From Spisula solida (taxonomy: Eukaryota; Mollusca; Bivalvia; Venerida; Mactridae), in contig OX365952.1 of NCBI GenBank assembly GCA_947247005.1, positions 3,122,501 through 3,186,500 of the forward strand: a stretch of 64,000 nucleotides of DNA. The letters are read 5' to 3'. The notes under the pieces were generated by a model. The model ran no database searches. It saw only the letters and a list, made by a program, of their open reading frames with translations, and had not been told where the DNA came from. A program made the position numbers and the translations under genes. Below, piece by piece: positions 15,301-30,300 of the stretch; the first letter of the stretch is position 1, and every line of letters starts with the position of its first letter.

Positions 15301-18300
15301 CTTGGCAGCCTTTGTACCGCCTGCATATTCAGCATGTACATTGATGTTTTCTATAACGATTTCAACCGCACTAAATTCTGGATCTGTTGGTTGAATTATA
15401 ACTTTCTTTCCTGGCTGTTTATGAACTATTCCATTTACTGGCATTTTGATCTGTCGAAAACGAGAGTAAATCAACAGTAATGTAAGAAACATGAAATATG
15501 ACGAATAAAGAGTGTAAGCAAATACTGAACGAGGAAAACATGTATCACACATTTCGAGTTTAAATAGGATATGTTTCTTACTTACCGTTTGCCCTTGTCC
15601 TAGTTCGACATCTACACCTGTGGTCTTAAAAGTGTCTTGTGTTGTTGTGGGCCAAACACCTTCCTTACACCCACCTTTTGCCTGGCGACGATCCGTGGGA
15701 AAGTCCTTGTGGAATTTAGGGCCAAACACTTTCTGAACGAGGGACTTACTAGTCTCTATTCTATAAGTAAGTCAAAAACGTTTCATACTATTACATGGGA
15801 GATCTAAATAAAACGAAGAAGTAAATACATAATGTAACAAATACAACTGTTCTCGTCAAATTATGACATTATACATGTAGGTTTTATCAGCTAAACCGAG
15901 GCCGATATCAATCAGTATGTTTTTGCATGTTTAGTGATGAGACTCAATAGGTTGTCAACACATTTGTTGTTACAAAGAAAAAAGATTATTACACAAGCAA
16001 ACCTTATTTATGCAACGTTAACTATGCATCTAGCCTAATGATTATATTCAATATGTATTTATATCATACTTAAGTTTGTATCTTCATATAAGCTTTGTGG
16101 GTCCTATCGTTAATCAAAAAGGGAACTAAACGATGACTTACACTTTCTTGACTTCCTTGTATGACCATTTAATTCCCTGGATAAGATCCATGATTGAATT
16201 GAACTCATCACTAAAAGGTTTCACAATGTCTAGAAGTGGTCGCAATGGTTCTAATACCTTGTCCCATTCAGCTTTTAGGTTTTCTTTCAACTCATGTATC
16301 GATTCTCTCTAAAATATTTGTTTCATTGTGTTTGTTATGGTAAGTACAGTACAATTGTACAGTTTACCCACATTATACAAGTACATGTCATTTATATAGC
16401 GCAAAAATATTTAAACATATTCTTTTGCGCTTCACAAATACATGACATGACTCACTAGGATTCTAGAGTTTAGATTGAGTAATAAAACACCGAATTGACT
16501 ATTAGCAAGAGCACATTCATTGTCCATGAAACCGAATATACAAATGTGTTTTCAATTTTGATCTGAACATTACATGACGTTGTTATAATTCCAGTACACA
16601 TGAATAGCAAATGAAAGTCGTAAAGTGCAAACTTTAAGGGTGCAATTTACTTTTATCTAAAACAACCCCGGTTAAGTTTTGTTTACAGATGAATATGATC
16701 ATAGAATAGGTGGTAGAAAAAATATATACTCCTTGTCAGGAACACAAGTGACTGTATCATTGATAAAGAGTAATTTTATTTCATACAATTGATTCATAAC
16801 ACGGGAATTTGACAAGGGGTGGTATTCAATATTGATCTTATTGAATTGGAGGATAAGGGTAGCCAATCATATCGCCTGTTACTGACCAATAGTTTAATAT
16901 AGTGTGATCTGATTGGTTGTCCTTCTTCTTCCTCTTCTTCTTCCATTTATTTTGCAGGACCCACTCTGTGGCAATTTTTTTTTATTTCTATTCATTTTTT
17001 TTCTGACAAGGGCAGACTTATACATCAACGGTGAGACAGAGGTGTGATACTAGGAATCCGGGTGCGTTACCCTAGCTCGTTTCGAATAGACTCCTTGGTT
17101 CTTTAACGTCCCCGGTGTATAGCACCGATACACGCGAGACTACCTCTGGGTTTCCAACCAGTTCATCTCTAGTTGGTCGGGAAACACTGAAAAGCGTTTC
17201 AGAAATGACCAAGTGCCCCGACCGAGATTCGAACCAGGGACCTCTCGATCAGTAGTCAAGTGCGTTACCACTCGACCACTGTGCCACCCTTATCCTTATG
17301 TCAAGTAAGAGCAATATTGAAAACCACCCTAGACAGTTACTGAGGCACATTCTGTTCAATAAACACTTCATTAATAATAATATTGCTGTAATTTGGCTTC
17401 ATCTTTAATTTGATTTCAATATTTTAGAAATTCGGCCATAAATAAGAACCTAAACCCCTAGGGCCGTGAAATCACTTTTTTTAAATATCATTGTCGTTTT
17501 TATTAAATGCACCTTAGTGATTGACTGGACACCGTGATATACATTTCAAGGCATAACTTTTTCACTAGTTTATCAATTACAATGGGATTTTGCATGGAGG
17601 TAGTTCTAACAATGTTGTAAATAAATTTAGTTACTTGATGAAGGTATCAAAAGCCAATCCTTGTTTTTAATACCATGAACATCTGGCCACTTAAGTACAA
17701 ATGCACCTTTCTAAGATAACATACATTTTATAAAAAAATGTGTGTTCCTCTTTATCAATGATACAGTTACCTGTGATCAGGTCATCAATATAATGTTATT
17801 TCCTTGCTATACGTATGATTATTGATTTTGCATGTATACTAGGCTATTTAATTATAGGTTAACGTTTCAAACAATACATGAGTCTTCTATATTGTTAAGT
17901 TTAACTAATACTGTTTCATTTTTTTTATAAATTTGTTTGTACGAGGGCTGTTCAAATTGGAATGCAACTAAGCCCATACATTATTTTCCTTAATAGATTA
18001 TATTGAAACTAGCCTTTGATCCTATTGCAGTATTCATATCCGGTATATATGCCAAGTTTCATTCAGATATTCCATATTTAATATGCGATTTTATTATCAT
18101 TCATAGGGTCACTGTGCATATACTGGACACGTGCAAAACCGCGATCTTAACGTATCTGATATTTCTTTCGATATTGCAATTTAAGAGCCGTTTGAAACAA
18201 ATAAAGATCACAAGGGACATTGCTTGACAAATCAGGATGGTCGGAAAGCTGAAGAACCTTCACGCTTCTCAGAAAGTCGCGTTAATGGCTGCTGCAGGTT

Positions 18301-21300
18301 GAGGCCCATTGCTCTGCAATAGCATGTCATACTTCAAACATGTGCTTTGAGAGCGATTGTCGGAGAATTTCTTCAATTTCTGAAGGAATTTTCTTTTTTC
18401 AAGCTTGGCATTTACCCATTGTCTATTTTATACATAAAATTTAATGGTACAAACTTGGTTTATATAGAAAAAGGTGTACATTTTTGCTGACGCCTATGGT
18501 GCGTTTTGCAATGCATACTTTTGTTCTGTGTTTGCTGGCCCATATTAGTTTAAGGATCTGTCGCATGGGTGAAAAAATCAACCCGTGTCTCGTTTATGGT
18601 CATTACATTTGCAAATGGTGGACTTTTTTTATCTAGAAACTTGTTTCAACTATTTTGTGGACAGTTTGCAAGGACATGTGTGCTGGCGTCTCTAAGCAGA
18701 TAGGGGTATCCATAGTGTACTTATCGTCCTAATTTTTTTAATATGATGATAATTGTATGAATAGCTCCTAATGATGTGCCAACACATTGAGCTACTTGCC
18801 TAATTGTAAATTCTCAACCAGTTTCAAAAACAAATATGATTTTCGCAACCCTTTTATAGTATATTGCGGTATTTGGATGGCGTTCATGGGGTTCTTTCCA
18901 AATAAAATTACACCACTTTTAAATTGCGTAAACTATCAAGTAGTTGATGAAACAGACATATCATACCACCATTTCACCAAACATGTTATGTAAAATATTG
19001 TATTTGCTCCCGCATTAAAAAACATCAATTCTTAAATAGGACCAAATTTGGCCAGACATTTTTCCAATAATTTAAGCATTAGTATACACGAGTAGACAGT
19101 GGTTAATGACGTATTGTTACAGCTACACTCAACGGATTTTAAAATGTGAGGTATCAATTTAAAGCTAATTCAATGTTCTTTGATATACAGCTTACTATTC
19201 TTAAAAAATCATTGATACAAGAAAGATATAGCTTCACTTGCATTCCAATTTGAATAACCCTCGTATATTATCATGTATTTAATGTATATATGTTTATTAT
19301 GTAGACCATATTGAAAATTGGTATAATACCAAATATGTTATCTACTATAAATAAAGTCGTTACTTACTTACTTACTATGCTCAGCATAAAATTGAAAACT
19401 GACGTATGTCTCTAATACAAAACAAACATGAGGAATGAGGTGTCCAGAATGATTATTACGAATTGTAGTAACTCGTTTCATACTTGACAAGTAACTTAGT
19501 ATAACATAAACTATATAGCATCGTTATATAATTTATGTTAGACTGAATATATAAAATCGTGCTTGGTTATGTTAGAACTGGACTTTAGTCTTTAATGTGT
19601 TAATGGTTCCTTTCAGTTAAACGATTTGACCCTTTGTTCGCTGCCGTGTAATCATTCTTAAAGTTCACTCACTGTTGCGTCGATACCATCACTCATTGCC
19701 GAAGTTAATCTGTTTTCCATAGAAGCAAGGTCCCTGCGTTTTCTATCAGCGATTGAACTCACAAGCCTTTTGAATGCCTCTGCCAACCTTTTCATAATGC
19801 TTGGGATTTTCTTTGCCATGTTCATCCATTCGACTGCGCGACCTGCATCAAAAACGTTATAAAATGTTACAGGCACCGCGACACAAACATATGCAGTTAA
19901 TGCAGCTTATCAGACATATATGCATGACTGCAATCCAATGTCTGTATTGTCTATAAAAGTATGTGTCATTTATTTAGTTTACATTTCAGAATTAATGATT
20001 TTGATATACGTACATGCATGAGCATTATGGAAGAACTACATACAATAGGTTACTTGATCATAACGCAGTATGCTAAGTATAGACAACTTAACATACCAAA
20101 GCTCATAGTTGATAAATAATAACCACAGTTACTTCCCTTAAAGATATATATGTATACTATGTCCATCTTAACATTTGTCCTTGAATGTAAATCCATTTTA
20201 TTGATCACATTGGCTTAAAAAGAAGCTGAAAGTATCTTGCTATGTCACATGTATTAATTACGTGACCCAGCTTAATGTTCGGTGATGCTTTGGAATGTCT
20301 GTGCACTATACAGTATTTAATATATTGAATGAACTTCGAGTTTGTTAACAATATATTATTTTGCTAATTTTATATGGTAATAATGTGACATATTTGTCAG
20401 CGGCAATTTCATCATTATGGTTCTAATTATGGATGTGGTATTCAATGAGGTCACGAAAAGAATTGTATATTTTGTGTTGTACTTTATTCAGATGGGCATA
20501 GTATACCTTTAGTTGATAATACGTTGCATGCAAAGAAACTAGACACATTATAATTCACATCAGACACAAACTAAATTTGTAATAATACATTAGTCATTGT
20601 CCTCTTTAAATACACAAAACAAACACACAATTAATGTTATATTCCGGTCAGGGTAAGAATAGAATGACGCAGCGGTCGAGTCTACTATTACGGTGTAAAA
20701 GCAATTATAAAGGCTTACACAGACAGCTATAAACCAATGCTACACGAACATACTATATTCACTCTACCTGTTTAGACAATGGTTGTAATCTTTTGTGTAC
20801 ACATAAACGACAACGTCACTCTCACAATATCCTAACTTGATTGAACCCTTACCTTTCAGGAACATGCAGGAATCAACAACACTATTTTTTACATCTACTG
20901 CCATTGTAATGGCCATCTTTATGCTGTAAATTGAAACAACTTGGAAATCAAGTTTTGTATACAAAACCTTCAGACAAGTATAACTGTAAACCAACAAATT
21001 ATTTGGCGCGACTTAAGTTCGCGGAATTCGCTACATTAAATATCCATGGAGATATAAAATCATGAAAAACACGAACATTGCTCGTTTATAGTAGACTTAA
21101 AACGCGAACATTTGTAGCCGCGAATATGCCGGTAATCGGAAAAACGCGAAAACTTATACGTGAAATTCAGTTTGTTTACAGTAAACCTTAATATAACAAC
21201 GTTTTTTTTTGTATTGAATGATATTGACATCTCACCTCTGTTCTAACGATTACTAGTACAACGGTAATATTATATAAATATCTTGCACTAAGTATTTGCA

Positions 21301-24300
21301 TATTCGGACAGGAAACTCAGCCAAAGAAATAGCAGAGCACGAAGAAGAAGACAAAGAAGAAGCACACCACACAGGCAACCAAGAATACGCGAAATTAGAG
21401 AACAACAACAAATGACAATGACGGTCACAAGTCCAGTAGCAGCCTTACACATGTGCTGACCATCAAATTTGCAAAATGACACATACACATGGTACAAAAT
21501 GCAGACATATCCCATGCACTTGCACATATTATGAAGTTTTGTTGAGTCTGGTTGTTTGTGTGTTGTAATAAGTCTAATTAGTGTCTTAGCTGACCATTCA
21601 GTAATCATAATTATGTTGTTCTTGTTTTTCGAATTCGAATAAGATAGTCACACTATGTGAGTCTGAATTGGAACTATGTTATTGATGAAAGCAACAGTTT
21701 AACTATGCAACAATCATTAGACCTTTCTTATATTTCGCTTTCGAATTATAGGATGATCACAATTTGAATATGCTGCTTACAAACTAAGCTTGTATCTGTC
21801 CTGTGCATTATGTGCTTTTCAACGATCATATATAAGTATCTTGTAGTACATTGTTTATATTGTAATCATGTCATACCATGATCATATGCATGTATTATAA
21901 TTATATTAGTGTATATTTTAATAATTGTAATATGTAGATGTATAATAGTTGTGTTACTGTAAATATGTTTTGCTCTCCGATTCCGGAGGAAATAAAAGTT
22001 GTATTCTATTCTATACCTTTAAGTAAGAGTGATAACACTACTAAAATTAACAGTTACTTGGAAAGTCACAGTGACAAAAACATATTACGTGTAAGTGCAT
22101 AGATCAGTATACTTACTCGGTTATAGCACGTGACATTGACGTCATCGCTTGCATCGGATTATCTAGGAGATGTCTTAGCGAGTTCACAATAAGATTGAAT
22201 GCTTCCACAATCTTCTTGGCTATATAAGGTAGAGCTGATGTGATAGCATCAACAATGTCCTAAAATATATGTGTCTTCTGTTACAGTACTATTATATTAG
22301 TACATAATGCTAGCTTACAATTAGAAGGTCGTAAGTGCGACCAGCGACCTTTTAAGACAAATGCATATTTGAATTTTGCATCACGAGGCGCTTCGTATGT
22401 GTTTATTTGCATGAAAATAAAGATAGTCAAGTTGACCAAAATGAAGTTGAAACAGTTTGTTTTTCCATAAGTAACGAGTCGTTTCAGACAGTTGTTTCTT
22501 GTTTTCTCAAAATATCGATTTTGTACTTATGACCCTCTTAATTTAATCCAGCGATCGTAAACATTTTACTCTGTGCATTATATAAATGAAATAACAATTC
22601 ATATTGCGCGTAATAATATTTTAAAAATGTCAAATATTAGTAAATATTGTAACGATGTAATACTAGTATTTAAATGCTTCATGTGTATGTTTAAAACAGA
22701 CAACAGGCTACATTCGAGAGCAACAATTTGACTATAAAGATAATAGAAACATAACTGAATAAATGAAGCTAACAACTACTAGTACAACAACAACAACAAC
22801 AAAACAGACACGTGGTACTCACGTTGTAAAACTTCAGGATATCCTGTTTCACCCCATCAACAAAGTTACGAACTTCTTGTATGATTATTTTAATCTCCTC
22901 CACAATTGTTGATCCAGCGATATTATATACCTTCTTGACAAACGCTTCTAAGTTGTTGGACACCTCGCCCATAATGGTAGGAAGGTTCTTGACGGTGCTT
23001 ACAATCGTGTTTATTATATTTGCCGGGGAATTGTCTGTAATAACATTATATGTACATTTTTAGTAAGTAATCCAAAAACAACGTGGCGAAGAACTTACTG
23101 AAATGGGTCCATTGCTGGGTGAGGCACAGCAATTAGCCAAAGACAGGTCCAAATGGAATGATACCGGGTACAAAGCAGTAAGTAAATGTATATCTTAGTA
23201 CCATTCGCGGCAATAACATTTACAAACAGAGCTATAGTGTTACAGTTATCTATAATAATAGGTAGTTGGAGCCTGACGGAGTTCATTCTTCCAGTCTGAC
23301 ATTCGGTCGCGAGTTTTGAAAATCATTTGATAGTATTTTAGACCTATAAATACAAAAAATACACACATACAACCACCGTCGTAATAATAAAAACAGTTTA
23401 ATTACTTTTGAATACTTTTATGATATCTCCGAAGTGTGTTATAGCGTCCTTAATGGGAGTGATAATTTTCCCAACAATCTTGTCATAGATGTGTACCAGG
23501 TCAGACAGGCTGTTGATTCCAAAGTCCTGAAATGCATACAAACATTATATCATATTATATAGACAAACCACTAAATTGTAGTAAGCTTTACGAAAACATA
23601 TACATGTATAAGTGGACGTGTATGTGGGTAAAAAGGTAAGTGAATTACGAATTTTAAACTTTTTAAAAACGTGCAGAAATACTAGTGATTTTGATTTCTT
23701 AGTTGAATTGTAAGTTAGAAAAATAAGTTAGGTAATATTATCAAATTTAGAATATTTGGTGATGTCGCGAAATAGCTCGATTTCCTCGTCACTATCTACT
23801 CACTTATACTTATAAAAGTATATACACAACATACTTTTGAAAGGGGTCGTTATTATCTATTTCAGTTCATACTAATCTATTTTAACTTTATTCATCTACT
23901 ATATGTTTCAAAACTATACCTATCGGTATCCTTATTGATTTTTTAAAAGGTACTTTTGATTTAGCTTTATAAACAATATGGAAACAAAATTGAACGAAAT
24001 ATAACGAAATATGTTAGATAGCATGATATGAACCATATCATTGTAATGCCATCACTACGTACAAAATACAACCCATGGTAACTATTGGCGCATGCAGAGA
24101 AAACAAATCATTACCACTCTACTCTTACCTTTAAAACATTAAGGTCGTATTTGATATGTCCTTTAAAGCAGATGTATGCTTTAACAATGTCTACTTGAAA
24201 GTCTATCATTCCAACATGTGCCTCAGCATACGCGCCATCATAAACATCGACCATGAAATGGCCGCTAAGTAATGCTGAAAGCAAAATGTAAAACTGACAT

Positions 24301-27300
24301 CCAATTGCGAAATGATAATATTACGTCGGACAGGGAACTGAGGGAAGGCAGCACTCAACTTAACTAGCCTAGCACAGAAAACATAAAAACATTCAAGGCA
24401 CTATGCCCAACACACTACTGAACGAGAAAACGATCCGTCCTAGTCCCGGCTGTCAAAAAGATGAATGAACAAGTTTCAGCAATCAGGAAGTTGAATACGC
24501 ACTATCCGTATTGACGACAGCATTAACGATTCGTATAGTATCATGAGCAAACATCTTTCAACGTGCTTATTACATGTACTAGGCTCCCAAATAAGTACAT
24601 GTAATTTGTAGAAACATGTATGATCAGGAATATATAATCAAGTTTATTACTGAATGAAAGGATGGTAATGCACCGGACATAGAGAGCAATACTCGGCAGA
24701 AACTAAAACTAAGCGCAATATGAGCAGTTAGGCAAAATGAACAGTGGCAGAAACCATAAGTCAAAATATAAGTCAACAAACCCACAAAAAATGCTTCATG
24801 ACAAAAGACCAATTGTTCTAGGAACGACTTTGTATTAGCTTTCTGCTCTGTTAACATATGTTTTAAGATGGGTTTTATATTTTAAGTAAAGAAACTAAGA
24901 TAAATAAGATAAATACCCAGTTTTAGGTCCAAAATGTTCCTAATATGTAAACCAAAGCTTGCTCCGATGTTTTCATTTCCTAAGACTTTGTCCCATTCGA
25001 TACCCGGGGGCTTTATAAGTACTCGTATACCTTGTTCCAGTGTTTGCATCAACCCTCTCCTAACACGTGTTACTATAGGGTAACTGTAATTCTTACTGTA
25101 AAAATATCACAAGAGGCAGTGAAAAATGTTGATGCTAGGTCTTGGAAATGTAATGTTTCGTTTAAATCGTCTGTGGCATAGTAGGGACATAGACTCGTTC
25201 CAAGCTAATGAAACTCATATTAAACAATTTAACATATCTAACACGGTTTTCAAGTCGGGTAATGGTTCAATACTTGTTTATTTATATATTGTACAGAACA
25301 ATTTTAAAAAGAAAATATATATATATAAAATAGTATCATACGTTTACCATTCAACGTTTATACGATTCTTAGTTTTGACATTACAATTAATTCCATTTTT
25401 ATTCTTCCAATATTGAAAGACCAAGCTGACCTTAATACGATATTTTCGTGCACAGTGGTAAAGTTGGTCCGTTTAGGATGTTTTTTCAGAACATTAACAG
25501 CAGCCTTTCTCACCATATCGTCGTCATCATGCACCGCACTTGTAACTAGCGCATGCGCACTCTGAAATTCACAGGTAATGTATTTTTGGAGTTTGCAAAC
25601 AATATTAAAAGCATCAGAGGTGAGCACAATTATGTCAAGAGAGTCCATTGCCAACTATACACTCGGTTTACTATTCCTTAGTTATTATTATTGTATTTCT
25701 TTATGCTTGTGGGTGATTGTGTGCTAGCCTTCTCGATTTCTTCATATTGATAAGATGCCATTTAATAAATGAAAGACTTACACTAGGATTGTGTCTGTGA
25801 TTCCAGCGTATAGTAGCCAACGTGTAGATAATTAGTCACACCGAATAACTAATTACCGGATCGTATACTATCATTTTTAGGTTACGCTCATTTATTCTAT
25901 AGTTGCGGGAGAGCAAATTAGTACCGGTTAATACTAATAATTCTAGGAACACTGGCGTGGTCACCTATTCGCATTAAAGACTGACAGACATAGATGAAAA
26001 ATGGCTTATAACCCGTTAATTAATTTACGCATTCGATCAGGCATATTCCGTTGAGTGGCACACGACTTCCCAGAAGAAAAACGAATTAAGATCGCTAAAT
26101 ACTTTTTTTAATGTACGACTCTGTTCGCTGAGTAATGGCTAGAATTCAGCAGGAGGAGGGTTGCTTAAAAAAAGAAAAGCCCATATCTCCCATATGAATA
26201 CATCCAATATACTTCAAGATAAGAGCCACATGTGCGTTCACCAATAGCTCATTTCATGCAGTGTTCCTGTTGGAATAATTGATATATATACCTCATTGCA
26301 AGCAAAGTGTCTCAGACTATGGACCGCAGCCCTTCTCCAAGCTGTGACTCCTACGTTAGGTTCCATGTATGATCGAATGTGACGCAAGGATCTCTGTTTC
26401 CCAGCATTCCCCAGTGATTGTAGCAGCACCATCTTGGTTTCTATGTGCTTACGTGCCGGCGTATCGTGCTGAATGATGGAACGACGTTCTCTGGGTTTTA
26501 CAATATCCATCGATTTTGCTAAATACGAGAGAACAAAGATGTATATAACGCATAGTAAAGATGTCAACCCTACAACATGCATCCATTACATGACAATTGC
26601 AATAATGAAATTAAAAAGGGGGGAACTTATCAATAAAAAAATACGATTACATCGAAAAAGATTTGGAAACAAAGTGGCCCATCGGTACAATCGTTTGGGT
26701 ACTGTTAAGTATTTGTAAAGTGTAAAATACAAAATAACCGCGCTTTAGACAAATTGGAATATTAGTGGCTCCATGTCACGTGTACTTCAATGTTAAGGTT
26801 TTGAATCCCATCAGAGATATACGGATTTAGGACACATTAAATGGGCTCCGAGAAGACCAAGCTGACACAATTTTCCTATAAAAAAGTAATCAAGTATAAC
26901 ATTACTTTCATTATGATGGTCAAGCCAGTACTCGATTCTTTGAACAATTCTGTCCGATTCCGTCACGTTCCGGGTATGTAGGGATTTAGCCATTGCTCCA
27001 AGTGAGAGGCAAGCTCGTTTTCGATTTTTTGAAAGTCCCGGAGTTTCTGTAATGTTATGTACCATTTTAGGAATACAAATACCAGCATATCAACACATCC
27101 ATTCGACTATTAAACATGCTTCAAATTGGTTAATTGCGTTAATCTCTGTACGGGTTGCTTTCCAAACAACAACTCCAAACAGTCAACTGTTAATACAATT
27201 CAATATCGTGTATAACGTCTCATAATAACGATGTCGGTTAAACAATAGCCAAATTACACTGTGTTATAAGGGGTTGTATTGCATTGTCACCATTTAAGAA

Positions 27301-30300
27301 ATAAAAGTAGATATTTTAATATATTTTAGTAGAACCTATCCTGAACAATCAGTGAAAAACGTATTAAAAATTAAATATTTCTTATTAAAAGCAGACGTTA
27401 TTTTTATACATAAATGGATTTAAAGATATTCGCTGATAGACGTTTGAACAAATGTTTTGGATAATATCCATTATCTCATTTTGATAACGCATTGTTTCAA
27501 GATCAAATAAACAAGTGTTGTACATAATTGTTGAATATCGTAAAATGACTCTGCAGATTACACCGACCACAATTGTATTCCACTTGACTTAAAAAATACA
27601 GTCGAGTAAAATATAAAAAGCGACCAAAGTATTGAAGACGAACAGTAAACAACTTGAAATATCTTAAAATTCATTTAATGTAAATATACGAAATGATAAA
27701 GACAAGTGTACATGTCGTAAATCTTATTTTGTAACCATAAATGTTTAATCTGGGACAACATTTCAACATTAATGTTGCTGTCGTCCTAGATAAATAGGTC
27801 CTTGTCAATGACGTGGTTTACTTCAAAGTCAAATATTTGATAAATCTGAATTCGTCTATCAGGAAGAACTTACACACATGATAAGCGAATGCCTATTTAC
27901 TCAGACACTAGTGTAATATATTATCCAAGATGACATACGCGACATCTTGTTACTTGACAGCATTTCACTATCTTTAAAACTCTTAGGTGCTCCATTGGAA
28001 CATGGTTTCAATGTTGAAACAGAGACTGCACTTCTCAAATCTTCATACATATATATTAACCAATGTCTGAATACATATTCTGCTTAGTTAGTAATTAATA
28101 CAGGACATGTATGTATCATCGATCAATTGCTTGTCGCTAATCACTAGCGCCATGTCTTCTGATAAATGTATGTTCATATACTAGTATTTACTATCATGCT
28201 CATGTTCATATTTGTACAACACCTGTTTATTTCGTTACTTTGTGCATACATGTATTGTGTTTAGTTTCCCCTACATTGAGGGAAATAAAGAATTGAAAAA
28301 AATTAAACCTATTTTATATAAAGCGTGTTACCTCCTGGAGCCATGTCACCTTGAAAACAAAGTTCCTCAACATGCCGAACCAATTCCTTCAAAAAAAAGA
28401 AGATGCTTTTTACACGAAGATGATAACACATGAGACAGGAAATGCATCACTCAACATGAACAAGTACACAGTTTACATCAAATCCACTCGTAAAATCAAA
28501 CATTTCATGTATGCATAAAGATTATATTAAGTCAGACAGGGAAGGCAGCACTCAACTTTACCAGCCGAGCACAGAAAACATTAAAAACACTCAAACCACA
28601 ATACCCAACTGAAAACACGGCATCCCGTCCCGAAAGTCTGCCGTCTCAGTCAGTTAAACTTAAACGGACGAGAGCCAGGTGAAGAGGAAAATAACAACTG
28701 GACATTACACAACACAAGGGCAATCTACAACATATATATAGTGTACATGCAACTTTGAAAGATACGAAGCAGCCTAATGCTGGACAACGAAATTGCAGAA
28801 TGGCACATACAAAATAAACAAAGTTTAACAAAAAGGCACAATGGTGAAATATTTTTGTCATTTTGTATTTTTACTATAAAGTGGACAATACATACATAGA
28901 GGAAGGTTGACTAAAGGGCTTCCCCCTTGGTACGGACAGCGACAAATGTCACTGGGAGCTTAAACGTTTTACAGTGCACCAAAAAATTATTTTTAGACGT
29001 GCATAATCCCCTTATTTACCCTATCCCCATACCAAGTTTCATAAACCTAACTGTTCGAGTTATGTCAGGATCCAGATTTTTTGACGGACGGACGGACAGA
29101 CTGACTGACGGACGGACGGACGGACGGAGGGCAAACCTTTAGTCCCCTCCGGTAAAAAACAGGTAGGGGACTAATAAAAGTTTCCCGCCATGTAATGCCC
29201 CTCTTATAAAAAGGCCACAGAGTCAGGTAATAAAAGAATATAAAACACAAGGACAAAGTTATGCTTAAGTATACAAATGTACAAGAAAAATCAATTGTAA
29301 AAACAGAGAAAAGGGACTTTGAAAACGTTGTACAGTGCACTAAACCTCGTGTGTTGATGTCATAGTTTCATGCGTTAAGGTCAATCGGAACAGACGGAGA
29401 CAAGTGTAACAATACTTACAAGTTCTGGTGAATCCAAAGCAATGGAATGAAACAAGCACCTCCTTAAATCTTCTTCAGTCACATTCGGGTCCCTCATTAT
29501 TGTATCTAGAACTAACAGTTGCGCCTCTGCACTGCCTTCTCTAGCAACAATATCTATAAATAGATTTCTCTCTTCCACACATAATGTATCATTGGCAGTA
29601 CATTGACGAGTGAGCGCTTCGGTTGCAAGACTCACAAAATCATCTTTCTTCAATGAATGGATAAGGTTCCTCAGATTGTGCACGCATTCTGTTCGGTTCC
29701 TATCGTCTGAAATGTATAAAATATTTCACATTTTACGGCTTACTGTACATATAAAGTTTTTGTTATGTTCTTGTATATGTTTGTGGTTGTCTTGCACCTG
29801 TAGTTTGTGGTTTTCTTTTCCGTATGTTTCTTTTTGTGCATTTCATGCTCTGCTTGTTTCTGTTGAGCACTGTCTAATTTGTTATTCTTAATTTGATATT
29901 TTTTGTTAGCAATAATGGTTGTTTCAATAGTGTTATTACAATTGACATTATCACAATTTCGATTCTACAACAGTCAACGGGTGACAGGAATGTGATTCAA
30001 TAAGAAGATTGTATAGTCAGTTTGCCACCAGACTGGACCCATAAACATTACTTATCTATAGTACAATGCCGATTAGAACAAAAATGATATATCTTATTAA
30101 AACAACGTAACTTATAACTCTCATTAAACAGAACTGAACTTTTGATCAACAGAAAAGTGTACATTATGTAGTTTGCATTGACTCCCAATGTAACATTTTA
30201 AAGATAGTTAAGGTTTATTGCGGATTTAGCTCAGTGGTAACGCACTGGGCTGTCAATCCAGAGGTCGTGGGTTCAATCCCTGGCATCGGAACTTGACATT

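Larger units (their letters stand above)
16746..17773. mobile_element. MITE with TIR ACTGTATCATTGATAAAGAG, host of nested insertions
   Basis: Left arm at 16,746-16,770, inverted right arm at 17,748-17,773. Related single ends occur near 42,145 and 59,980-60,070. It contains a second MITE, which in turn contains a SINE. Confidence 0.6.

Noticed and set aside
23095..23286. Minus-strand frame between LLTP exons 19 and 20 with a donor-like end
   Set aside because: Exons 19 and 20 join in phase without it, and no acceptor gives a consistent frame.
30218..30290. Functional tRNA-Asp gene
   Set aside because: The acceptor stem does not pair and the sequence continues into the SINE body shared with other copies.
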